In this document: positions 47,873-60,500 of the stretch, piece after piece
Position numbering within the stretch: position 1 is the first letter of the stretch
How the letters are laid out: each line of letters opens with the position of its first letter
Source of the DNA: Delphinus delphis
Taxonomy: Eukaryota > Chordata > Mammalia > Artiodactyla > Delphinidae
NCBI RefSeq assembly: GCF_949987515.2
Contig: NC_082684.1
Location: 47,086,006 to 47,150,005 of the forward strand
Reading direction: 5' to 3'
Length of the DNA: 64,000 bases
Program-made: the position numbers and the translations under genes
Notes under the pieces: generated by a model
Database searches by the model: none
Seen by the model: the letters and a program-made list of their open reading frames with translations, nothing else
Told to the model about the DNA's origin: nothing

Positions 47873-49779
47873 AAGAGGAGTAAAGGGATTTGATAATGAT
47901 GGTTTGCACCCATCTAAAATGTGGGCTAGAAATAAAGCTGTCCCAGGAGAGCTGAAGCTGAGTTCTCTCAACACACATCTAAAGATTCATATCAGGGTCT
48001 CAACCAGGTATGTCAGGTGGCTTAATTAGAAACTCCTAGACTATGAGTTTCATAGACACATGTGTGGCCCAATGGCCACTTTAGTATCTGGGCTTCAGCA
48101 AAATGAGATAATAGCTATCATCCAAAAACATTTGGGTTTTAAAAAAGAAAAAAAACCTATTATCTGGTGCTACAAAATGAAATAAAGCCCTGCTTTTAAG
48201 CACAGCATATCACTGTTGCTTTCGAGTTTAAATATTAAGGAACACATTTTGTTAATGATTAAAACAGTAGTGATTGATTTAGGGGGCTTGGTAAACATTT
48301 AATCTGTCCTTATTCCTTACAGAAGGAGCACACTGCTTAGGGCCCTAGGATGGACATTAGGTAACGATTGAATGGAGTTTTAATTTTGTGTTATTATTAA
48401 TAGTTAATGTAATTTTGATTATGTTGGAAGCTGGAGGTATATTGTCAGTCATCCTTTCAGGGTGGTGGTACTGCCCTGTCCTGCTTAATCAGAGGTTCTT
48501 AGAGGAGGTGGGCTCAGAAGTGATTTAAATGAAAGAAGGTTGATGTTTAATATAATAAACTTTCAATTAAACATTTAAATCATTTTCAAATTGAAAAGGG
48601 TCATGGAAATTATCTGGCCTAATTCGTTCATTATGCAGATGAGAAAACTGAGACCCTAGAGAATTAAAGGACTTGCCCAAAGCCATTCAGCTTGTCTCCC
48701 TTGTTTGATGTATTATTAGGCTAAAAGACTTCACAGGCCTAACTTGGAAAAGATGGCAGGAGACCTTGGCTCTGCTCTCACAGTTGTTTCTCTGATCTCA
48801 AGCACTTCCCACCCTTTGTAACCTGTGTTCCACACAGGAGGTAATTCCTGTTTTATAAATATTGGAGGTGTGTGAAGGTAGTTTTTACAGAAGAGCTACC
48901 TTGGACCAGTATCTTTTTAAGTAAAGACTTAAATGCCCTGCTTGAGACAGTGAAGTGTAATATCTATCCCAGGGAAAGAAATCCAGCACAGAAAATGCTC
49001 CATCCTTTGGTATTCCCCCAGCTACCTGGAGCTCAGGGCAGTGACCCTCAGCCCTGCCCTGCAGCTGAAGTAGCTCAGGACTCAGAGAGCAGAGGCTGCA
49101 ACTTACTTCAGGGCTCTGGGCAAGTCCCTTTAACGTGGCTGTCCTTCCCCTTCGGTGTTTGTAAAACAGAGAGATGATGCTGTTATCTTCCTCGTTGCTC
49201 CGCCTGTTTGGGAAGGTTTATAAAGCCACACATTCCCCCTCCCTGCTAATACGATTACTAGCACTTTCTTGTAGGAAAGGCCCAACTCCTCATCTTCTTT
49301 CTTCCTTTAAAAACAGACCAAAGGGTATATTGTCTTGTGTCCTTGTGGCCAAAAAGGTTGTTGCTTCTGTGGTTGTTACCTTCTTAGAATGTCAGTTTGC
49401 TGATGTTAAAGATTCCTAGGTGCACCACAAATCAACAACATCAAAAATCAACAACAACAATAACAAAAATAACTGCCTTGTTGGTTCTTGGAAGTTATGA
49501 GTTACAAACAGACTTTTCCAATTATAAAAACGTTGCCCCAGCCTGTCTCCAAGCCTCCTCTGTCCTCAAAAGGGTGAGGTCTGGAGGGGCAGGGGGAAGT
49601 AGACTGTTTGTTAGGGCTGACTTTCTGAGGGTCACCAAGGCTTTCCACAAGAAGCATTTTAAAAAATGCTTTGGAAGGAAAGTCATCTCTCAATAGCCAA
49701 AGAGGTACCTGGTACCTCTTTTAAGCACACAGCTCTGAGCACAGCCTGTTTCTCAACGTTTGGAAATCCTTTAACAGTT
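47873..49779. other. Proximal BMP4 upstream flank
   Basis: Largely unique, with a weak MIR piece (about 48,605-48,690, minus). No gene recognised. Homeodomain- and forkhead-like words near 48,230-48,310 (GTTAATGATTAAAAC, GGTAAACATTTAATC) and a 23-nt palindrome at 49699-49721. Confidence 0.45.
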
Positions 49780-50000
49780 TATGGAAGGCCTCCCTTTAAA
49801 CCCATCCAACAGCTCCCTTCTCCATAACCTGATTTCAGAGGTGTTTCATTATCTCTAATTACTCGGGTGAATGGTGATTACTCAGTGTTTTAATCATCGG
49901 TTTGGGCAGTAGCTACTCTAAACTCAGAGAAGCCCAGACTACCCTGGGTATTTTTGGAAGGTACTGGGACTAGTCGATGCATGCATTCTAGTACCTCTGC
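49780..50000 (+). promoter_or_regulatory. Proximal BMP4 upstream regulatory segment
   Basis: Repeat-free sequence 260-480 nt before exon 1 with TCTAATTACTC, GTGATTACTC and TTTAATCATCGG words (homeodomain/PBX-like), typical of conserved promoter-proximal elements. Confidence 0.35.
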
Positions 50001-50099
50001 ACGTGGTCACCAGGTGAGCCCCGAACGCTTCCCGGAGCTGGAGGCAGCGGCGTCCCAGCCTGGGCAGCAGCTGCTGACTCGGGCGCTGCCCGGGTTTCC

Positions 50100-50260
50100 G
50101 GGACCAGGGCCGGCGAGGCGAGGCCCGGCGGCGGGATGGGAGGATGTGGGCGGGGCTCCCATCCCAGAAAGGGAGGCGAGCGAGGGAGGAGGGAAGAAGG
50201 GAGGGGCTGCCGGGGAAGAGGAGGAGGAAGGAAAGAAAGAAAGAGAGAGAGAGAGAGGGA
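50100..50260 (+). promoter_or_regulatory. BMP4: BMP4 main (exon 1) core promoter
   Basis: GC-rich, TATA-less sequence directly before exon 1, with a GC box (GTGGGCGGGGCTC, 50146-50157) about 110 nt before the proposed start and then a GGA/GAAA purine tract. A TATA-less GC-rich promoter agrees with what is known for BMP4. The exact start site is not visible in sequence. Confidence 0.65.
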
Positions 50261-50551
50261 AAGAGGAGGAAGAAGATGCGGGAGGGCAGAGGAGGAGGGA
50301 GGGAGGGAGGAAAGGGGAGCGCAGCTCGGCCCGGAAACTAGGTGAGTTTGGCATCAGAGCCGAGGGACAGGAGCCTGCGACGCCGCTGCAGATCAGGGCT
50401 GAGTATCTCGCCTCTCTCCCTGATGGGATTCCCGTCCACGCCGTCTCGAGCCTGCTGCGTCCCAGTCCTCAGCCCTCGCCCAGGTTCACTGCAGCTGTTC
50501 AGAGGTCCCCAGGAGCTGCTGCTGGCGAGCCTGCTACTGCAGGGATCTATG
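50261..50551 (+). other. BMP4: BMP4 5'UTR exon 1 (start approximate)
   Basis: This purine-rich then mixed GC-rich segment matches the known mammalian BMP4 leader as I remember it, including the end GGGATCTATG joined to GAGCCATTCC of exon 2. The donor ATG|GTGAGC at 50551/50552 is a strong consensus. The 5' boundary (start near AAGAGGAGGAAGAAGATG) is placed by recalled similarity to the human mRNA start, so it is uncertain by tens of bases. It holds two upstream start codons, at 50276 and 50423. Confidence 0.8.
50276..50341 (+). CDS. Upstream ORF A in BMP4 exon 1 (21 codons)
   Basis: ATG at 50276 near the proposed 5' end of exon 1, stop TAG at 50339-50341; a basic Gly/Arg-rich peptide with no known domain. 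It is included only if transcription starts upstream of about 50,270. Its main possible effect is on ribosome scanning. Confidence 0.3.
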   Translation: MREGRGGGREGGKGSAARPGN

Positions 50552-53500
50552 GTGAGCAAGGCTACCTGGCGAGGGGCGGGTGGGGGGGAAGGCTGAGGTG
50601 CATCCTTGGGGGGAGAAGTAGGAGGCTCTGGCTGTGTCGAGGCAAAAGGTGCTCCCTTCCCCCCCCCCCCCACGCCGGTGGTGGTGCTAGAGGTAGGGAT
50701 GCTTGCGCTGAAAGTCACTTCCATATATGCCACTGCCTCTACCCGGACCACTTTCTCCGTCTGGTGGCCCCAGGCGATTTCCACGTTTGGTAGGTTCGGG
50801 GCAGGAGAAGAGCGGAGACGAGAAGCCTTTAGTTGGAGGTCGTTAGGAAAGACCTTGGGGTCTTGAGCCGAACACGTCGCTCGTGGACTAGCATTTGCGA
50901 TTTCCCGGCGGGAAGGGCCAGGAGAGAAAGGGGAGAGATGGCTCTGAGGTCCGGAGAAAGTGAGGGAACTGAGGGGCGTCGAGGTGGAGAGAGAACACCT
51001 AACCAGGGCTAGTTCCGCGGTGGTGAGCGCGGTTCTCCTGCTTCTGGAGCGTGCGCGCCGCGGGAGGGCTGCGTCTAGGGGAGTGTCACCCGACCCGGCC
51101 CCCAGCCGGCGAATGCCCCTGAAAGCTGGCGAACCGCTGCTGCCCAACGTGCCTCCCGCACGAGCTATTCTCGTGGACTTGCAGCATCCAAGGAGCTGCT
51201 CCTCTATCATTTCACGGTGTAGGGTCTGTAGGGACGACGGCCGGGATGCTAGCCGCCCCGGAAACGCAGGTTCCTGCGGTGTCGTGTCCTTTGGAGAGTT
51301 GCTGGCGAGATGCACGGCGGACGCGTGGCTCTTACTGGCCCTCCCGGCTCAGAGCCGACGGGAAAGTGTCCCGGGATTCGCGGGTCCCTGTGGACCCCTC
51401 CCTCCCCGCGGGAGCTGCGCCCGCGACCTTAGAGGCTTCCCGGGCACCATTTGGTGAATGGTTTGTGAGGATAGCGGTTTGTGAGGATCGCGTTTTGCGG
51501 GCTGAAGGCTTTGTGAGACGTTAAAACCCCCAGACATTGACTTGGTAAACTGAGGCCACCTCTGAACAAACTTTGGCGTTGGGCGAAAACTCGGGCAAGG
51601 AAGTAAAGGACGAGTTGCATCCCCGCCCCTCAAGAAAGAGTTCTGGAGACGAAAGTGCTTTTCGGCTTTTATCTTTTTAATTAAGAAAACTGGGGGAGAA
51701 AAATGTGATTAGAGATGAATCCTTCTGAATCCGAAGTTGAAACACAACCCGCTCTTTCCCCGGCCTCTGGGTTTTAGCGCAGCGCGCGCTCCCGCCGCAC
51801 CCTGGGAGATTCCTAGGGCCAGAGGATTGTCGGCGGACTGCGGGCGCCCGCGCCTTCCGCTGTCCCTTCGCCCGCGGGGACCGACCCTTCTCCGTGTGCT
51901 TTTCCCATTTCTGGAGCTCCTCCCACGGGGCATCTTGAAGGTTCTGGGCGTCTCAATAAAACTCCTTGCTCTTCCCAACACTTTCGCAGTCAGCCCCAGC
52001 GGTGCCGCGGGAGCGGGAAAACCTAAAGCCGCTCAAAAAGCGGCGCGGCTCTCGCCGGGCGTGGACCGTCGCGCAGGGGCGCCCGCGGCCTCCACACCCC
52101 GGCTAGCGCGCTGTCGGGCGGCGCCGGGCAGCCGCGGCCGGAGGGAGGGTTAAGCGCTTTAAAAGAGGAGTCCTTTACTCCTCTTCCTCCAAGCCTTCCC
52201 GAGAGTGCCCCCAAGAAGAAAGCCAAGTTTGTGGGGGAGAGTGAGGTCGGCAGCCTGAGCCCTCGAGCTCTGAAGCGACCCAGGGCAGGAACTGGGAACA
52301 GCCTCAGGAAAGGGCGGCCGGGTGCCGTGCGCTTTGCAGCGGGAGTCGTGGGACTCGGGACCCCGGGGCAGGCCGGGCTGACTCAGAGTTGCGTGGGTCA
52401 GGTTTTTGAAAAGGCCCCCGTGCTGAGCGACCCACGCGTGCAGCATCTTCGGTTAGGACATCCCAGTAATTCCTTGAGCTGTGGGCTGGTAAAATTCTTG
52501 AAGAAATATTTGCTGCGACTCTGCAGCTGGTGCAAAGGAGGAAGGGGGTGGGGGAGGAAGTGGCGGGGGAGGAGTAGTAGTTTAAAAAAGACAAGCTGGG
52601 AAGAGAGAGAAAGAGAGAGACGCAGACGCAGAGGTCGAGCGCAGGCCGAAAGCTGTTCACGGTTTTCTCGACTCCTGGGAATGCGGTGGGATTTCCTTTC
52701 TGCGCCGGGTCGGGAGTTGTAAAACCTCCGCTACATTGAGACCTGAAAAATGCGATGCGCCCTTTCTGAGGAGACGCTTCTTTTCGCGTCTGCCCTGAGC
52801 TTTGCGCTTCGGCGTCCGCCCCTCAGCCTTTAATGGCCCACCGACCACTTTCTTCGGAGATTTGCTTTGCTTGGCAGGGATCGCCGAGGTGCGGAGTTTC
52901 TCTCCGTAAAGGAACCGGAGGAAAGAGCCTAGCGGCGGCTCCCTCACCACTTTCCCACACCGATTACCGCCTAAACGTCTCCCGCCCCGGCCCCGCGTGA
53001 CAGGGTCCGCCGCTTTTGGCTGGGAGCTAAAGCGGCTGCCCACTTCTTCTGAACATTCGCAAGCGTTCGCCAGGGGGTGACTAGCTGTCACTGGGAGCAA
53101 TATTTGGCCTCTCGGAGACCCTGGGGAGGAAGTGGGGTGCGCGCGGCGCGTGTGTCTGTGTGTCCCTCAGCACTTTCCTTTTTAAATGACTCTCGGTGGT
53201 GGCTTTCAGCGGCTGAGACTCCGCTGCCCCCAATCCCGGCCCCACTTGAGCTGGGTTCGGGCTGAAAGGCGCAGCCCTTACGGTGCCCCCCAGATCCTCG
53301 GCTTCAGGCCGCTGGCGCGAGGGCCCAGCCCGACGCACCGAAGGCTACAGGTAGAGGCGAGGACCACGTCCTCCGCGCGGTGCACCCGGGGACCGGCCGA
53401 GGGCTCCGCAGAACGCCACCCGGAGCTCCTCCCGGACCGCTTGAGGTTTGGGGCTGCTGGCGCGGAGGCTGGCCTCTCCAGGAGGGGGCGGGGCCGCGGG

Positions 53501-53736
53501 CGGGCGGGGATTGGGGGGTGGGGAGACGGGGGCGGGCGCGCGGGCCCTTTCACAGCCCGCCTCGGGGAGGGCGGGCTCCTCCGTGCGTGGGGCGGGGCCG
53601 CTGCGTTCACGTGACGCCTAGGGGCTGGAAGAAAAACAGAGTCTGTCTGCGCCAGAGTCTCATTATATTCAAATATTCATTTTAGGAGCCATTCCGTAGT
53701 GCCATCCAGAGCAACGCACTGCCGCAGCTCCTCTGA
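50423..53736 (+). CDS. Upstream ORF B in the BMP4 leader, spanning the exon 1/2 junction (59 codons)
   Basis: ATG at 50423-50425 (G at +4), open through the end of exon 1 (50551), continuing in exon 2 from 53686 to TGA at 53734-53736. A second in-frame ATG (50549-50551) is formed by the last three bases of exon 1 and is followed by GAG of exon 2. The frame 129 + 51 nt gives 59 codons plus stop. The peptide begins MGFPSTPSRACC and has no recognised domain. It lies wholly upstream of the BMP4 start, so it may allow reinitiation. Confidence 0.45.
50552..53685 (+). other. BMP4: BMP4 intron 1
   Basis: A 3,134-bp GT-AG intron, almost entirely GC-rich and CpG-dense, with no interspersed repeat recognised. 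Long open frames on both strands here (for example 50338-51315 minus) follow from the low stop-codon frequency of GC-rich DNA and show no recognisable domain. The 3' third (about 53,100-53,640) has promoter-like GC boxes directly before exon 2. Confidence 0.85.
53440..53685 (+). promoter_or_regulatory. Possible second BMP4 promoter before exon 2
   Basis: GC boxes (GGGGGCGGGGCC near 53,484 and GGGGCGGGGCC near 53,590) and a TCACGTGAC E-box (about 53,607-53,615) lie within 250 bp of exon 2, at the end of a long CpG-rich stretch. BMP4 is known to use an alternative downstream promoter in mammals. Assigning it to this spot is inference. Confidence 0.45.
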
Positions 53737-53777
53737 GCATTTCCAGCAAGTTTGTTCAAGATTGGCTGTCAAGAATC

Positions 53778-57085
<3,308 letters not shown>

Positions 57086-57101
57086 GATCAGGCCTTCCTT
57101 G

Positions 57102-57104
<3 letters not shown>

Positions 57105-57146
<42 letters not shown>
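57105..57146 (+). repeat. (AC)21 microsatellite in BMP4 3'UTR
   Basis: Uninterrupted AC dinucleotide run of 42 nt, directly followed by GTTCC. Its length makes it very likely polymorphic. Confidence 0.97.
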
Positions 57147-57149
<3 letters not shown>

Positions 57150-57347
57150 CCATCCACTACTCACCCACACACTACACAGACTGCTTCCTTATAGCTGGAC
57201 TTTTATCTTAAAAAAAAAAAAAAAAGAAAGGAAAAAAAAATCTAAACATTCACCTTGACCTTATTTATGACTTTATGTGCAAATGTTTTGACCATATTGA
57301 TCATATATTTTGACAAAATATATTTATAACTACGTATTAAAAGAAAA

Positions 57348-57353
57348 AATAAA
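57348..57353 (+). terminator. BMP4: BMP4 polyadenylation signal AATAAA
   Basis: Canonical AATAAA 263 nt after the stop codon, followed within about 30 nt by a T/G-rich stretch (tatgttctttttctctt). Cleavage is expected at about 57,370-57,378. Confidence 0.85.
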
Positions 57354-57379
57354 ATGAGTCATTATTTTAAAGGTAAACT

Positions 57380-59729
57380 ATGTTCTTTTTCTCTTAAATC
57401 CTTTCTCTCCCTTCGCCCCATCTCTTTTGGATGAGATTTTTTTCTGTTAAGGTGGGGCTGGGGGCACTGTGGAAGTCAGAGTGTGGTAACTGGAGGTGGT
57501 TAAGTTGGAAAGACAGGAAGTAAACTGATGGTGGAGGATGGTAATTGCCAGGATGAATTGTTTTCCATTTCTATTTAATGTTAACAAGGACAAGGACGCG
57601 GCATCCTCTCCCATCTGGATGACACATGCCTTGGAGAAACAGTGGGATGAAAGGAGTAGGCCAGATTAAAGACTCAGTTTGGGGCTCTTTGTACATCCTC
57701 TGTTTTCGCTCACCTGTTAGAGGTGTGTCCCAGCAAAGTGTGATGGGTAAGAGTCTCAACTCTAGGGAAATGCTTCCCACCTCTGCTTTTATGATACCCA
57801 GGGCATCTCCGGTTATTACAGGCACCAATGTTGTATTTTCAAACCAAAACTAATTTGCACACTCACATATTAACGTGTGTATGTGTGTCTTAAGCAGGAG
57901 TTTTTTGAGGTTTTTTTTTTTTTGAGAAGTGGGTTTTATCCAATAAAATAAATAATCTGCCTTACTTTCAAAAAGTTTGGTGACCACTATTTTGATATAC
58001 CACATGGTAGAAATTCTCCAGTGTTTCTGGACTTTTCCCACCTTGTCTCCTATTCCCCAGGTGAAGGCTTTCATTGAATTCAAAATTCCAAAAGATTGAG
58101 CTGGGTTGGGGGGTGGGAATGAGGTCAGATACTGAAGGGTCAGAATTTCCAAGTGGGCACTGTGAAAGCATCCCACTGTATAGAGTCTCTCGAGTCAAAT
58201 GCCAACTCTCCTTGCATCTCTGTGCCATTCCTCCCCCCTTCCCTGGAGCTGAGCAGAAAGTGATACACCTGGTGGATGTGATGTTCTGAGCCAGGGTTTC
58301 TCCAAGGACAAAGCTCAGTTTTTGACCAAACAAAATAGAAAATGCTAATGTGCTTGAGCAGTCTCCCTCAGTTCAGGGCTGCCAGTGAGGCAGAGAAATG
58401 GGTTTCTGGAAGGACACGGATATAGGGGCTCAGAGGACCAGAGGAGAGACCTTTGCTTTTTTTTGCCACCAGCAAGTAAATGACACCCTGAAGTTTAGCT
58501 TGCGTGGGCTCATTTCTTGTGCGTGCTTTTCTTCTGCATGGGCTTGGATGGGTTTGGGGCAAAAGCAGTGTCTTCGTGTGGTCTGTGGGATGAGCTGTTA
58601 GAAGTGCATTCTTTTCACGAGGAGGTAGGGGTGGGTGGCAGTGGTGGTGGCCATTGTGGTGCTGAGTGTGCCCCCGCATTCATGTACACACACTTCCATG
58701 TGCTCTTGGGGGTGGGGTGGGTGAAGCAGGACTCATTTTTGTTTTTAATTGCTGAAGTCCTACAATCCTCTGAAAGGAGCAGCTTAGTGGAAACCAATAA
58801 AAATAGAAGTGGAGCAGTTGCCAAAGCCCCAGCTCCCTGGAGAGCACAGGTGGAGAGAGGAGATCAGAGCCCCAGGCAAAGGCAGCAAGACTCCACAGTT
58901 CCTCCAAAACTCCCTGCAAAGAGGGTTACTTCCCCCCTCCCCTAGCCCCCCAGGTCGTTGCCCCTTTGATTAATGGTAAGGAGGTCGAATAAATCATTTA
59001 GGGGAAGCCCATTAAGGGTTCCCCTCAGGCAGCCTCGTTTTGTTTTGCCCGATTTCCAGCAACTTTCTGAAATGTCCGTGTCATTGAAGAGGAACCCGCA
59101 GATCTCTAGCACTTGGACAAATCATCCGAGGGCAAATCCTGAGCCCAGTGGCTGCCTGGCTCAGGTCACTTTCTAGCAACCACCCTCCCCCGAACCTCCC
59201 CCCCCACCACTGGCTTATTTTCAGGAATGGATAATGTTGTTTATTTGTTCAGGCAAATATTTGGTCTGGGGAATTTACCGTGAAATTCTGTGAATTGCAT
59301 ATACCTAGTTAACAAAATAGTCCTAATGCCACAAATGTTAGCATGAAAAACAACGAGCTATGGCCAGATTTAACTCTTTGAATTCTGTTTGAAGGCACAG
59401 TCCTGAGGTTCGGGAAGATAAGGAATTGAATGTATGTGATGATCTAATTTAGGTTTCAGTATTTTAGATTTTGGACTAATGGTCGACTGAGTACCTTATG
59501 CAAGTTGTAGGGTGATTCTTGTCGTTGCTTTTGGATCAAGTCTGCCCCCATCCCAGTGTGGTTTTTTTTTTTTTTGCCCAGAGTAATGTTCCCATTACTT
59601 AAAGAAAGATGGGGAGGGAGAATCACTCTTGAGGAATTCAACAGAGTCGTAACCACATCAGAGGAGCTGCTCAGTCAATCCCTGCCCAACCCTTAAACTG
59701 GAACCGGCTTCCTAGGAGCTTAAGAAAAA
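57380..59729. other. Immediate 3' flank of BMP4, no gene recognised
   Basis: No coding domain; no interspersed repeat recognised. 59,000-59,330 has TEAD/FOX/SOX-like words (GGAATGGATAATG, TGTTTATTTG, CAAATATTTG) and could be regulatory. Confidence 0.45.
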
Positions 59730-60500
59730 AAAGCTACGGGGCGGGGGGGCGGTCTGTGGCCCCGGAACGCATCACACATTCCCCGACTTTCGTTGCATAA
59801 TTCACTCTGAACCTGCCAGGTGACCTGCTGACTTTGTTTTCTGTCTTGACCGTGCTTCATTCCACCACCCCCTTGCCGCCGGGCAGCGCCACACTGAGAG
59901 GGCTCAGGGCAGCAGCGGAGCTGGCAGCCCCCGACGATCACCCGGCCTTGGCCGGACGTCAAGGTTCGCGGACAGGCTCCGCCCCCGCCTGCTCCCGGAG
60001 CTCTCGGCCCAGCTGCCGCGGGGGCGCCAGGGGGCGTCCTCCCTGTCGGGGACCAGAATGCTCACCTGGAGGCTGCGCGGAGCTGCACGGAGGGCTCCCC
60101 CGCCAGATCGCAGGGGGACCCGGTGCTCAGGGGAAGCCGGATCCGAGTATCGCACGCGTGTCCTAAGGCAGGTCCGCACGGTTCCTGTGAAACGGGGTCA
60201 AGCGGCCGCGCAGGGCTGTGGAGACCGGGGAGAAAGCTCACCTGGGTGGACGCGTGTAAGAGGGGTCGAGATCTTGAGGGGTTTTCCTTGGGGGTGGAGA
60301 GCAGGAATTGGGGAGCTCACCGTGGGCTCGCATCTTGGAGGGACTGAACGGGGTGTGGGCGGGACGGGAGCAGAGCTGAGGGCTGACGTGCAGACAGGGC
60401 TCACCAGCTGCCCTCTGAGCCTCCTTAGGACACAGAGCCCAGTGGGGCTCCGGCTGAACTGCCACCATGCCTGCCCCAACTGTTGGGAGAGGGAGGGGAA
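59730..60500. promoter_or_regulatory. CpG-rich block downstream of BMP4
   Basis: Begins with a GGGGCGGGGGGGCGG run at about 59,740 and stays CpG-dense to about 60,400, 2.4-3.1 kb past the BMP4 poly-A signal. No known coding domain in six frames. It could be a promoter of a non-coding or antisense transcript, or an orphan CpG island acting as an enhancer. Confidence 0.4.

Larger units (their letters stand above)
50000..53640. promoter_or_regulatory. CpG-island domain over BMP4 promoter and intron 1
   Basis: About 3.6 kb with dense CpG, frequent GC boxes and no recognised interspersed repeats, unlike the AT-rich flank on both sides. Broad CpG islands of this kind are usual for developmental regulators bound by Polycomb. 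The edges are estimated by eye. Confidence 0.75.
57086..57375 (+). other. BMP4: BMP4 3'UTR
   Basis: About 290 nt. It starts with a perfect (AC)21 microsatellite only 19 nt after the stop codon, followed by A-rich runs, an AU-rich segment with UUAUUUAUGA, a 10-bp inverted repeat and the polyadenylation signal. AU-rich elements in BMP 3'UTRs are known to affect mRNA stability; a role here is inferred. Confidence 0.85.

Noticed and set aside
49954..50793. 279-codon open frame on + over BMP4 exon 1
   Set aside because: Low-complexity Glu/Arg/Gly stretches from the purine tract, crosses a strong splice donor, no domain; only parts used as uORFs are kept.
50338..51315. 325-codon open frame on the minus strand in intron 1
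   Set aside because: CpG-rich DNA has few stop codons; no domain, and the frame runs across the antisense of an exon and intron of BMP4.
51737..53685. Several 90-165 codon frames on both strands in the CpG domain
   Set aside because: Overlapping frames in many phases with no family resemblance; expected by chance at this GC content.
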